This document shows positions 1 to 7,881 of a DNA stretch of 64,000 bases, piece by piece (position 1 is the first letter of the stretch; every line of letters starts with the position of its first letter). This DNA comes from Eubacterium sp. (GTDB lineage: Bacteria > Bacillota > Clostridia > Lachnospirales > Lachnospiraceae): contig JAAVZE010000133.1 in NCBI GenBank assembly GCA_022791495.1, forward strand, positions 1 to 64,000, in the 5' to 3' direction. The translations under genes were made by a program, and so were the position numbers. A model generated the notes under the pieces. That model ran no database searches, was not told the origin of the DNA, and saw nothing but the letters and a program-made list of their open reading frames with translations.

Positions 1-46
1 AACATAAAAATCCAAATCCAATTATCAAATACATTACATCTCTCAT
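1..46 (-). CDS. 5' end of a possible small membrane protein (partial)
   Basis: Only 15 codons lie inside the window, starting ATG-AGA-GAT at 46 and running off the left edge. The predicted start is MRDVMYLIIGFGFLC, which is hydrophobic after residue 4, as expected of a membrane segment or signal anchor. A GAGGT ribosome-site-like stretch lies about 6 nt upstream. An ATG slightly further upstream (51-49) is closed by a stop after one codon, so 46 is the usable start. No family can be assigned from so few residues; a KdpF-like or other tiny membrane protein is only a guess. Confidence 0.35.
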   Translation of the reverse strand, partial: MRDVMYLIIGFGFLC

Positions 47-210
47 ATCATACCTCACTTCCCGATAATTACAATTATCTGCCTTTTGGCACGAATTGTG
101 ACAGGAACGGCGGCACCGTCCTTTTGTACAGTATATCAGATCCCTGATATTCCTGTACAGATACCGCTGATATAATATGACATTTTCGTATGACAGGAAA
201 CGACAAGCTT
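47..210. other. Intergenic region with two inverted repeats
   Basis: This gap follows murG and precedes the partial leftward gene. It holds an imperfect inverted repeat bounded by TGTACA at 125-130 and TGTACA at 154-159, with TATCAG and CTGATA inside. It also holds a smaller GC hairpin around 103-121 (GGAACGG/CCGTCC). A TATTAT-like -10 on the minus strand sits near 171-176. The repeats could form a leader hairpin or an operator for the leftward gene. I recognise no riboswitch class. Confidence 0.35.
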
Positions 211-1278
211 TTACTTTATTCTCACTTCGTCTATGATATCCGCTACTTTTACCACTGCATTGTGCTGGTCACTCGCTTCCATAGAGTGGACATAATCCGA
301 TCTGCCCTCATATACTTTTTTCACTGCCTCCAAAAGCCGGTCACTGGTAAGATCCTCTTCCTGGATCACATAACTAAAGCCCTGCTTTTCAAAGGATTCC
401 GCATTTAAAATCTGGTCTCCTCTGCTTGCTTCCATGGATAAAGGAATCAATATATTAGGCTTGTGAAGCGCCAGCAGCTCACAGATCGCATTGGCACCAG
501 CCCGGGAAATAACAAGATCTGCTGCATCAAGAAGATCGCATAATTCTTTTTGAATATATTCAAACTGAACATATCCTTCCATCCCATTTAATGTCTCGTC
601 TACTTTATCCTTTCCACACAGATGAATCACCTGATAATCTTTACGCAATTCAGGTAGAATATCCCGGACAGCTTCATTTACACGAACAGAGCCAAGACTT
701 CCCCCAATTACAAGAATCACTGGTTTTCCAGAAGAAAAACCACAAAAATCAAGCCCCTTTAAGCGATTGCCGGAAAAGAGTTCTTTCCGGATCGGAGATC
801 CTGTAAGATATGCCTTTTCCTCAGGCAGATGTGAAAGTGTCTCAGGAAAGTTGGCACAAACTGCCGTTGCCGACGGCAGGCACAAACGGTTGGCGAGTCC
901 CGGTGAGATATCGGATTCATGAAGTACACAGGGTACCTTCTTCCTCTTTGCCGCCATGACAACCGGAACGGTAACAAATCCACCTTTTGAAAATATAACA
1001 TCTGGTTTTATTTTTTTTATGATTCTGGCTGCTTCTACATATCCCTTTAGAATTCTCGCCGGATCTGTAAAATTTTTCACGTCAAAATATCTGCGCAGTT
1101 TTCCGGATGATATTCCATAATATGGAATATCAAACTCCGCCATCAGTTTCGTCTCGATCCCATCCTTGGAACCAATGTAATGAATCTCATAGCCCCGCTT
1201 CTGAAGTTCAGGAATCAGTGCAATATTCGGGGTCACATGCCCTGCTGTTCCCCCACCAGTCAGTATTATCTTCTTCAA
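211..1278 (-). CDS. murG: MurG, lipid II synthase (GlcNAc transferase)
   Basis: MurG adds GlcNAc from UDP-GlcNAc to undecaprenyl-diphospho-MurNAc-pentapeptide, giving lipid II at the inner face of the membrane. The 355-aa length is normal. The N-terminal GGGTAGHVTPN loop is the MurG/GT28 signature for the acceptor diphosphate. The C-terminal half holds the UDP-GlcNAc-binding domain, with VISRAGANAICELLALHKPNI typical of the family (quoted in part). The start is TTG (1278-1276), giving MKKIILTGGG, preceded by a GGGGGG ribosome site about 10 nt away; no ATG fits. It is the last gene of a minus-strand run after the HIT gene, 19 nt downstream of it. Here it sits outside any visible dcw cluster. 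Confidence 0.96.
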   Translation of the reverse strand: MKKIILTGGGTAGHVTPNIALIPELQKRGYEIHYIGSKDGIETKLMAEFDIPYYGISSGKLRRYFDVKNFTDPARILKGYVEAARIIKKIKPDVIFSKGGFVTVPVVMAAKRKKVPCVLHESDISPGLANRLCLPSATAVCANFPETLSHLPEEKAYLTGSPIRKELFSGNRLKGLDFCGFSSGKPVILVIGGSLGSVRVNEAVRDILPELRKDYQVIHLCGKDKVDETLNGMEGYVQFEYIQKELCDLLDAADLVISRAGANAICELLALHKPNILIPLSMEASRGDQILNAESFEKQGFSYVIQEEDLTSDRLLEAVKKVYEGRSDYVHSMEASDQHNAVVKVADIIDEVRIK

Positions 1279-1297
1279 TCTTATCGATCCCCCCCAA

Positions 1298-1708
1298 TTA
1301 TATATTCTTTTTTATCTCATCTGCCACAGCCTGAAGATCTGGAGTTTCCCCCGGTTTCCACATAATATTCACACCATCTCCATAGTATCTCGGAACCACA
1401 TGCACATGTAGATGAAACACTGTCTGTCCGGCTGCCTCTCCATTATTCTGCAGGATGTTCACTCCATCACAGTGATAAGTCTTCATCAGCGCAGTTGCAA
1501 TCTTTTTTGCGATGGGAAATACCTTGGCAGCCTCGGCTTCTTCCAGCTCAAATATATTGGCTGCATGCTTTTTCGGCAGAATGATCACATGTCCCCTGGC
1601 CGCTGGATTTACATCTAAGATTGCACGAAAGTCTTCGTCTTCGTACACCGCTGTGGAAGGAATCTCTCCTGCTATAATTTTACAAAAAATACAATTTTCA
1701 TCTGCCAT
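1298..1708 (-). CDS. HIT family protein (Hint-like nucleotide hydrolase)
   Basis: A 136-aa histidine-triad protein. The triad HLHVHVVPR near the C-terminus is the catalytic motif of the Hint branch, which hydrolyses nucleoside phosphoramidates and related AMP conjugates. The N-terminal ENCIFCKIIAGEIPS is also characteristic, including a CxxC found in many Hint proteins, possibly for zinc. The start is ATG at 1708 with AGAGAGG upstream. It lies between the FMN reductase/SCP2 gene and murG in the same direction with short gaps, so co-transcription is likely. The physiological substrate cannot be told from sequence. Confidence 0.93.
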   Translation of the reverse strand: MADENCIFCKIIAGEIPSTAVYEDEDFRAILDVNPAARGHVIILPKKHAANIFELEEAEAAKVFPIAKKIATALMKTYHCDGVNILQNNGEAAGQTVFHLHVHVVPRYYGDGVNIMWKPGETPDLQAVADEIKKNI

Positions 1709-1734
1709 CTGAATCTACCTCTCTTTACATTATT

Positions 1735-2721
1735 TTACACAAAGCGGAATACTGTATCAAAATTCCTTAGCACCTTAAAATTACCCTGAGCAGATAATTC
1801 TCCTGACATAAAAGCATTTTGGAATGGTTTTTTACCAGCCAGGATTTCATTAAATACCGCACTTTTGGTCTTCGCTGTTACATCCGGATTCTGGACACTG
1901 CCAAAATAGCACTTTAAATTATCATTGTCCACCTCTATGACAAGGCTCCTATTTTCATCTGTCAGATCAATCTGAAATACTGCCTGCATATCATCCATCG
2001 GCACAAAATGTGATTTAAGCTCCGAAATATAACGGTCTGGATTTTCATCTCCATCCAGCATCTCCTTAAACAGATTTGCCAGTTCCTCGATATCTTCCTT
2101 CTGTTTTTTCACATAATGGTCATTGGATACATAGACTGAGAGCTGTTCACTTTCCTGTGGCGTCAGAGAAAGGGTATTGCTCCGCAGCACCGTCTTTTTG
2201 ACCTGATAACTACTGCTGGGGAAAGCCACCATTTTCTTAGAAATAGTACGGTAAAAATTCTCCGCACATTTTTCGATCATTAGATTATAATCCGGATTTG
2301 TCTCGAATTCCACATGATTATCCACATAGGCACATACACCCTCACAGGGAACACCACCAAGCATCTCCCACGCCTTGATCAGCGTAGTCTGTGCCTCTCT
2401 CTCCCCATAGGTCGTCGCCATAACCACGGGAAGCATATAGATATGCTGTATGCTCTCTTTATCCCCATAAAGCCAGCAGGCATCCAGAAATTGCTGCAGG
2501 TACCCTCCGATTCCAAGCCACTCTATGGATGCCGCAAGAATCACACCATCCGCCTCTTTTAATGTCTTGGGCAATACCGAAATCCCGCTTTTATCCTCAT
2601 ATAAATTATATCTTTCCACATTTACGCGAAGTTCATCCAGAACCTGCGAAATTTTATCAATGGTAAATAAGGTAGGATCATCTATGAGTCCGCGACCTCC
2701 ATAATAAATATTTACGCGCAT
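1735..2721 (-). CDS. Flavodoxin-fold FMN reductase fused to an SCP2-like domain
   Basis: About 328 aa with two parts. Residues 1-170 resemble NADPH-dependent FMN reductase/flavodoxin-like proteins: an N-terminal beta strand (MRVNIYYGGRG), an EADGVILAASIEWLGIGGYLQQF loop typical of FMN binding (quoted in part), and a VVMATTYGERE strand. Residues 220-328 resemble the SCP2 sterol-carrier fold (strands around VIEVDNDNLKCYF, ending in MSGELSAQGNF and a hydrophobic tail). Such fusions are known in Lachnospiraceae with unknown role; SCP2 may supply a lipophilic ligand pocket. The ATG at 2721 overlaps the rhomboid stop (TGATG), implying translational coupling. A GTG one codon earlier (2724) is the alternative. 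Confidence 0.8.
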   Translation of the reverse strand: MRVNIYYGGRGLIDDPTLFTIDKISQVLDELRVNVERYNLYEDKSGISVLPKTLKEADGVILAASIEWLGIGGYLQQFLDACWLYGDKESIQHIYMLPVVMATTYGEREAQTTLIKAWEMLGGVPCEGVCAYVDNHVEFETNPDYNLMIEKCAENFYRTISKKMVAFPSSSYQVKKTVLRSNTLSLTPQESEQLSVYVSNDHYVKKQKEDIEELANLFKEMLDGDENPDRYISELKSHFVPMDDMQAVFQIDLTDENRSLVIEVDNDNLKCYFGSVQNPDVTAKTKSAVFNEILAGKKPFQNAFMSGELSAQGNFKVLRNFDTVFRFV

Positions 2722-3347
2722 CACATCACCCGTTCCTTTCTTGTTGAAACTATTCTTTTGATCAGGTACATTCCGATACAGAGTACAACACCTGCCACAA
2801 ACCCGCCCACATGTGCATATTGGTCAACCTCTGGATACAGCATTCCGTAGTACAGGTTCAAGACAATATACGCTGTAAAACGAAGAATCTCCCTGCGCAG
2901 GTTGTTTTTGCGGTTTATGATCAGTAGCACAATAAAAGCCCCCATCACCCCATACACAGCGCCGGAGGCACCACAGGAAACAATCTGGGCATTCTGGTTC
3001 AAATGAGCTGTCACAGACACAAGTCCAGCGACAATTCCAGAAATCAGATAAATGCCTGCAAACCACAGTCTGCCAACAGCATTTTCCATCACATGTCCAA
3101 ATATCACCAAAGATACCATGTTAAAAAACAGGTGCTCAATTCCAAAGTGAAGAAAGAAATGTGTGATAAGCCGATAATATTCATGCTCTCCAAAAAAAGC
3201 TGGTGCATACATGCCCCCTGCCTCGATCATATAATCAGGATCCAAAGTGGAACCTTGCCACTCTGTTATGAAAAACACTGCAACATTTATAACTGTAATC
3301 AGCACTGTAACCAGCGGAAGCCTTTTCATTAAGGTGTTTTCTTGCAA
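2721..3347 (-). CDS. Rhomboid family intramembrane serine protease
   Basis: About 208 aa with six predicted membrane segments. The catalytic serine lies in SCGASGAVYG (GxSG motif) and the histidine in YAHVGGFVAG of the last helix, together forming the rhomboid Ser-His dyad. The motif HFFLHFGIEHLFFNM, between the first helices, is also typical. Rhomboids cleave transmembrane helices; no substrate is evident, though TadE-like proteins are encoded nearby. I prefer the TTG start at 3347, with GGGAGG 8 nt upstream, over a TTG at 3380 with no good ribosome site. It heads the rhomboid, reductase, HIT, murG run. Confidence 0.9.
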   Translation of the reverse strand: MQENTLMKRLPLVTVLITVINVAVFFITEWQGSTLDPDYMIEAGGMYAPAFFGEHEYYRLITHFFLHFGIEHLFFNMVSLVIFGHVMENAVGRLWFAGIYLISGIVAGLVSVTAHLNQNAQIVSCGASGAVYGVMGAFIVLLIINRKNNLRREILRFTAYIVLNLYYGMLYPEVDQYAHVGGFVAGVVLCIGMYLIKRIVSTRKERVM

Positions 3348-3410
3348 ATCGTAATCCTCCCGACTTGTCTTCCCAATCAAAATATGTTAGTATTGTAGCA
3401 TATTTTAGAG

Positions 3411-3431
3411 CAATAGTCCACAAGACTATTG
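3411..3431. promoter_or_regulatory. Perfect 8-bp inverted repeat in a divergent promoter region
   Basis: CAATAGTC (3411-3418) and GACTATTG (3424-3431) flank a 5-nt spacer. The site lies between the divergently oriented rhomboid gene and the RACo-like gene, 16 nt before the ATG of the latter. It could be a dimeric repressor site or a small leader hairpin. There is no T-tract after it in either direction, so a terminator is unlikely. Confidence 0.45.
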
Positions 3432-3446
3432 AGAAATGGGGAAAAG

Positions 3447-4856
3447 ATGAAAATTACTGTCCATGGGACGCCAGAAAATACAAAATCCATACTTGATCTG
3501 CTGGAAGATCATGAGGTTTCTCTGCCCTGTAACTGCCACGGAGCAAATGCCTGTGGAGGAAAGCAGTATGATTTTCCCTGTAACCTGATTCCTCATGAGG
3601 ATATAACGGTGACGATTCATCCCAGAGAATCTTTTGGCGGTCTGGCCCTGTCCTCAGATCTAAACAAAAACCATCTTCCCGATACTGTGCTTATTGATCT
3701 TGGAACAACAACCATTGCCATAGTGTATTATAGTTCTTTACACAAAACCGTCTTTTATTCGGAAGTGTTTCCCAACCCACAACTTCCTTTCGGGGCTGAC
3801 GTGATCAGTCGTATCAAATATGATACGGAGGCCATTCACAAGCATGAGTTAACGCACATTATCCATGATACACTCTCACAACATTATAATTCCTTCCTGG
3901 CTTCTCATAAAAAAGTATCAATCGAGACCTGTCTCATCGGAGGGAATACCACCATGATCCACCTTCTTCTTGGTCTGTCTCTGGAGGGCATGAAAGCAGC
4001 TCCCTTTACCCCTGTAGAGGTTTCTCCGGATAAACTTAGTTTCCACCGGGGCGGCACAGAGATCCGTATTCTTCCGTGGTTGTCTGCTTTTATCGGCGGC
4101 GATATAGTATCCGGTATGCTTTATCTGAATTTTGAAAGCCGCAAAGATACCTGTCTTTTAGTGGATCTTGGAACCAACGGAGAATTGGCACTTGTTTACG
4201 ATCAGAAAATTTACACGGCAGGAACAGCAGCCGGACCTGCCTTTGAAGGCGGTGGGCTCTCCTGCGGTACTCCGGCAGTCCCTGGCGCGATATCCGATAT
4301 CAGCCTCAGAGGGATCCTGCCACAGACCCAAACCATCGGCAACAAACTTCCAACCGGAATCTGTGGAAGCGGCGCCGTCAGCATCCTGTCTCAGCTTCTC
4401 ACCTCCCGATACATGGATCATTCCGGAATACTGACCGATAAATTCCCAGAGGATGGACTTATCCTCTCCCGGACACCTACTGGAAAAGAGATCCGGTTTA
4501 CAAAACAGGATGTTCGTCAGATGCAGCTGGCAGTGGCTGCTATCGGCGCCGGAATCGATACATTGTGTCATACTGCTGGTATTTCTGTAGATTGTATCGA
4601 TCAGCTCTATCTCGCGGGGGGACTGGGCTACCATATAAGTATTTCCAAAGCAGCTGCTTCTGGAATGTTTTCAAGTGTGGATGTAACTCATATCCATGCG
4701 GTGGGAAACAGCTGTCTTCTCGGTCTGGCATCAGTTTCCCAAAAAACAGATAACCTTTCCCAGCGCATAAAAGACATTTGTCAAAAATCCCAGGAAGTCA
4801 TTCTTGCCGATGACTGTTATTTTCAAAAGGAATTTATCCGGCACATGACCTACTAA
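3447..4856 (+). CDS. RACo-like [2Fe-2S]/ASKHA-domain ATPase (DUF4445 type)
   Basis: 469 aa. The C-terminal two thirds match the ASKHA-type reductive activators of corrinoid proteins (RACo family): VLIDLGTTTIAIV and LLVDLGTNGELAL are duplicated ATP-phosphate loops, and GGNTTMIHLL and ICGSGAVS are typical signatures. The N-terminus has a short ferredoxin-like segment with cysteines in LPCNCHGANACGGKQYDF plus a following PC, a compressed version of the usual C-G-G-x-G-x-C-G-x-C cluster loop. RACo proteins use ATP to reduce Co(II)-corrinoids; no corrinoid methyltransferase gene is nearby, so the partner is unknown. ATG 3447 (preceded by GGGGAA) is preferred over TTG 3429. The stop overlaps that of the convergent FHA gene by 4 nt. 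Confidence 0.82.
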   Translation: MKITVHGTPENTKSILDLLEDHEVSLPCNCHGANACGGKQYDFPCNLIPHEDITVTIHPRESFGGLALSSDLNKNHLPDTVLIDLGTTTIAIVYYSSLHKTVFYSEVFPNPQLPFGADVISRIKYDTEAIHKHELTHIIHDTLSQHYNSFLASHKKVSIETCLIGGNTTMIHLLLGLSLEGMKAAPFTPVEVSPDKLSFHRGGTEIRILPWLSAFIGGDIVSGMLYLNFESRKDTCLLVDLGTNGELALVYDQKIYTAGTAAGPAFEGGGLSCGTPAVPGAISDISLRGILPQTQTIGNKLPTGICGSGAVSILSQLLTSRYMDHSGILTDKFPEDGLILSRTPTGKEIRFTKQDVRQMQLAVAAIGAGIDTLCHTAGISVDCIDQLYLAGGLGYHISISKAAASGMFSSVDVTHIHAVGNSCLLGLASVSQKTDNLSQRIKDICQKSQEVILADDCYFQKEFIRHMTY

Positions 4857-6106
4857 TATAATTGTACTTTATAGTATATGGAAGAAATACCGATCATATC
4901 CCCATCTTCCAGCCGGCATCTCTCCCAGGGCACCAGTTGCCTTCCATTGACAAAAGTACCGTTGGTAGATTCCTGATCAATCAAAAATACTCCCTGCGCA
5001 TCTGCTACAACTTTTACATGGATGCGGCTAACTTCTCCCTCTCCAATAATTTCATCTGCCTTTGCCCTATCTTTTCCGATGAAAAATGGGCTTTTACGTA
5101 TCTTAATTTCTGGTCTATGCCAATCCTGCGGAATTAGATTGATCATCCACTCCTGTCCCTCCGTCTGTTCCAGTACGATGGTTTCATCGGTACAGGTACT
5201 GACTAATTGTATCGTATTATCATCTGATTTTTTTGTGGCTTCCCCCAATGTTTTGCTTGTTTGGCCATGGTTTATTGTCTCTTTTTTATAATAACAATAT
5301 GCTGCTGCCAGAAAAACTACTGCCAGTATGCCGCTGCGCCTCAGATCAAGTCCTCCGGAAACCGGATTCTGTATAATTCCTGCCCGATACAAAATTATAC
5401 CGATCACCACTGACACAGTAGCAAAAACAATCCATTTTCCCCATGGCTGCTTTGGATTTTGTTGGGATTTTTCTTCCACCTGTGACAATACTTGAGAATA
5501 ATTCTCATCTTCTGATGGCAGTACTTTTCTCTCATTTATACCACCGCTCTTTTGAGGAACTGTCTTTTTCCTGCTCTCATCCAGAAAATCAGACAATTTA
5601 TTTAGATCAAAATGACTGTTTCTACTGATACGATGAAGTCCATATATTAAAAATACCAGCTCCTTGTCTTGATGATTCATCGTATCCATAAATTTTTCCA
5701 ACAGCCTTGAAATCCCCTCATTTACTTCTTTATTATAGCCATCCAGATAGGGGATCTGGAGCTGTTGTTTTTTCTCATCCCAAAACATGGAATCACACTG
5801 CAGCAATAGATTTTTTTCATCCAGAAAATACTCCTGGCAACGGGTAAGAATCTGGATTAACTGTTCTAGAAGATTAGTCAGCCGTATCATATTCATATTT
5901 TCCTTCTCAAAATACTCATTCAGGGAGATCATATCTCTTACCCGGTACAGGCACCGTATCTCCTGATCCACGTTATACAACTCTGCACCCAGAACTCCTC
6001 TGATTACATTATACTTAAGCATTTCACTCCCAAATCGGCCAACTTCCTCCAGTTTATCAATCTGCAGTATTCGTCCCTCCAGCTCCTGTACCAATGCTAT
6101 TCTCAT
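4853..6106 (-). CDS. DUF6382-like protein with two membrane segments and C-terminal FHA domain
   Basis: 417 aa. The N-terminal ~190 residues resemble the DUF6382 domain found in front of FHA domains in Clostridia. Two hydrophobic helices follow (about 228-248 and 258-273). The C-terminus (about 325-417) is a forkhead-associated domain with the three hallmark elements: IGKDRAKAD, VSRIHVKV and NGTFVNG. FHA domains bind phosphothreonine, so this may read Ser/Thr kinase signals for the pilus machine. It is the last gene of the Tad operon. The start at 6106 overlaps the upstream TadE gene by 50 nt but has a strong GGGGGAGGAAAG ribosome site and matches the expected N-terminus. Confidence 0.85.
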   Translation of the reverse strand: MRIALVQELEGRILQIDKLEEVGRFGSEMLKYNVIRGVLGAELYNVDQEIRCLYRVRDMISLNEYFEKENMNMIRLTNLLEQLIQILTRCQEYFLDEKNLLLQCDSMFWDEKKQQLQIPYLDGYNKEVNEGISRLLEKFMDTMNHQDKELVFLIYGLHRISRNSHFDLNKLSDFLDESRKKTVPQKSGGINERKVLPSEDENYSQVLSQVEEKSQQNPKQPWGKWIVFATVSVVIGIILYRAGIIQNPVSGGLDLRRSGILAVVFLAAAYCYYKKETINHGQTSKTLGEATKKSDDNTIQLVSTCTDETIVLEQTEGQEWMINLIPQDWHRPEIKIRKSPFFIGKDRAKADEIIGEGEVSRIHVKVVADAQGVFLIDQESTNGTFVNGRQLVPWERCRLEDGDMIGISSIYYKVQLY

Positions 6107-6533
6107 TTCTTTCCTCCCCCTTAATCACTTCTGCATCCCACAAAATATCAGGCGCAGACAACATTTCATGGGATAGATATATTTTCTTTCCCTTTCGTCC
6201 TGTAAAAAGTTCCTTTATAAATGGAAACCGGATAGTAAGTAGAAGCGAAACTTCCGCTTCCACTGAAGCCAGCCCTTTTTTCACATGAACTCCTCCAAGA
6301 TCACATATCAGCAGTTTTTCCGACAAATACTCTTCCAGTCCCTCTTTCAATTTTCCTTCTCCAACTTCTGCTCCATTTTCCAATGCCATCTCAAGATAGT
6401 GCTGTCCCAGTGAAAATGCCATTGTCCGGTCATGAACATACATGGATAGATAACAGATACTGAAAAGGATCCATATGGCGATACTGAATATAAATGCTGC
6501 CTCTAAAGTAAAGGAGGCCTTTTTCCACTTCAT
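6057..6533 (-). CDS. TadE-like minor pseudopilin
   Basis: About 158 aa. It starts MKWKKASFTLEAAF and continues into one hydrophobic helix. This is the layout of TadE/TadF proteins: a short basic leader, then a residue at -1 (here Ala) followed by SFTLE with Glu at +5, the prepilin peptidase signature. The rest is a small extracytoplasmic domain. The ATG at 6533 overlaps the preceding TGA as ATGA; starts at 6548 and 6539 are possible and only lengthen the leader. It is coupled to the upstream prepilin peptidase gene and overlaps the FHA gene downstream. Confidence 0.82.
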   Translation of the reverse strand: MKWKKASFTLEAAFIFSIAIWILFSICYLSMYVHDRTMAFSLGQHYLEMALENGAEVGEGKLKEGLEEYLSEKLLICDLGGVHVKKGLASVEAEVSLLLTIRFPFIKELFTGRKGKKIYLSHEMLSAPDILWDAEVIKGEERNENSIGTGAGGTNTAD

Positions 6534-6970
6534 ATCCATAGCTCCCATAGACAGATTAACCCAAAGCTAACACAGATAAAGGGAACAAAGGGCATGATAT
6601 AACTTCTTTTCACCTGCCGGAACACCATCAGTGCGACTCCAGCAGCAGCGGACATAATCAGGGCAAAAAATAATAAAAATATGTTTTCATACATAGAAAG
6701 TACCAATCCGCACACGATTAAAACAAAACCATCCCCCATCCCAATCTTTCCGTGTGTAAAATAACTTAATAATATTACTAGTATCCCTGGCACAACACCA
6801 AATACCAGTTCCAACGAAACTCCTTCATGGTAGAATTGAAAAACGCGAATTGCTGCCAGAACACTGCCAGTTAATAAAGTTACCCCGATATGTATCTCTT
6901 TTCGCCTCACATCATAGACAGACATTATCAGCAAATATATAAACAAAATACTGTATATGCATATTTTCAT
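6530..6970 (-). CDS. Second type IV prepilin peptidase of the Tad operon (TadV/CpaA-like)
   Basis: About 146 aa, a short A24-type aspartic prepilin peptidase with five to six membrane helices. The two catalytic aspartates are visible in SVYDVRRKEIHIG and in the GxGD motif GKIGMGDGFVL. It would cleave the leaders of the Flp1 and TadE pseudopilins encoded in the same operon. The start at 6970 (MKICIYS) has GGGAGAGAGG in front and avoids overlap with the upstream gene; an ATG at 7009 is less likely. A different prepilin peptidase opens the operon (14113-14616), so the locus carries two. Confidence 0.88.
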   Translation of the reverse strand: MKICIYSILFIYLLIMSVYDVRRKEIHIGVTLLTGSVLAAIRVFQFYHEGVSLELVFGVVPGILVILLSYFTHGKIGMGDGFVLIVCGLVLSMYENIFLLFFALIMSAAAGVALMVFRQVKRSYIMPFVPFICVSFGLICLWELWI

Positions 6971-6992
6971 ATTTCCTCTCTCCCTTCCGTAC

Positions 6993-7739
6993 TCAGCCAG
7001 ACGATGCACATTTTGAACAAGGCAGTCTGCCGCCAGCCTCAGACAACCTGATCCGGCGAATGTTTCGGGTTAGTTTTTGACAAGCCCTGCTGCTATGAAA
7101 CCGGTTTCCAAAATTACAGACAAATACATTCTGTTCCTTTAAAAAAACACCTCCTCCACAGCTTTCACAGGCATAGTATTTTCCCCCGTTCTCCCCCCTG
7201 AGATACTCCAGATCACCGTATTTTACCTGTGAGATACTCAATTTTAAATAAGTACATTCTAACCTTTTATGATACACTTTTCCCGTCTCCGTTACATAGA
7301 CAGGGATATCCCTCTCCTGGAAATCCCCTTCTGCTCTTGTGTTTACACCAGAAAATGTCCTCGTATGAAATTTCTCTGTAAAATGGAAGGGAAAATGATG
7401 CAAAATAGGGAAGGGAAGAAGAATGCTATAATCAGCTGCCAGCACAATGTCCTTTGTGTCCTCGTTAAACCGGGACCGTACCATACTAATTGAAATGTCT
7501 TCCGTCACATAACGGTTCATTTTCATTGTCAGATATAAAGAATCCATAACAGCGCTCTTTTCACTGGCAGCATATTCTACTGAAACTTCTCTTCCGGTTC
7601 TCACCAGCGCCCACTGAACTTCGTCCTCATATAAGAGCAGCTTACACATGTATATGATCGAAAGAGCCGCAAAAATAAAAACAGGAAATACAAGAGACGC
7701 CTCCACTGTTAAAGATCCTCTTGTCATCTTCTTTCTCAA
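6993..7739 (-). CDS. TadE-like pseudopilin with a duplicated Cys/His module at the C-terminus
   Basis: 248 aa from a TTG start at 7739 with AAAGGAGG 5 nt upstream. The N-terminus TRGSLTVEASLVFPVFIF is a textbook TadE leader, Gly at -1 and Glu at +5. A ~110-residue extracytoplasmic part follows. The C-terminal third contains two tandem modules of the form (G)xxYH/FHxxxxCxxL....CxxC: one with VYHKRLECTYL and ACESCGG, the second with RFHSSRACQKL and PCSKCAS. Each offers one His and three Cys, a plausible metal site or disulfide knot; similar YHxxxCxxL...CxxC motifs end some secreted nucleases. I know of no function for this module on a pilus protein. Confidence 0.83.
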   Translation of the reverse strand: MRKKMTRGSLTVEASLVFPVFIFAALSIIYMCKLLLYEDEVQWALVRTGREVSVEYAASEKSAVMDSLYLTMKMNRYVTEDISISMVRSRFNEDTKDIVLAADYSILLPFPILHHFPFHFTEKFHTRTFSGVNTRAEGDFQERDIPVYVTETGKVYHKRLECTYLKLSISQVKYGDLEYLRGENGGKYYACESCGGGVFLKEQNVFVCNFGNRFHSSRACQKLTRNIRRIRLSEAGGRLPCSKCASSG

Positions 7740-7761
7740 ATTGTCCTCCTTTAGGGCTCAA

Positions 7762-7855
7762 GGCGGCAAAGGGTATTCTATTGTTGTATGATTGGCAATT
7801 TTCTCCTTGTCAGGATATGATAGTATTATTTTTTTATAGAATACCCTCTCCCGCC
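7762..7855. repeat. Long inverted repeat inside the Tad operon
   Basis: Two 20-nt arms (7762-7781 and 7836-7855) match at 17 of 20 positions as inverted copies; the core AGGGTATTCTAT/ATAGAATACCCT is perfect over 12 bp. The 54-nt loop is AT-rich. The repeat fills the 142-nt gap between the DUF5702 gene and the downstream TadE-like gene, the only sizeable gap in the operon. No U-tract follows on the minus strand, so it is more likely an mRNA processing or stability structure than a strong terminator. Confidence 0.7.
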
Positions 7856-7881
7856 TCGATAAACCCCATATTCCTACACCC

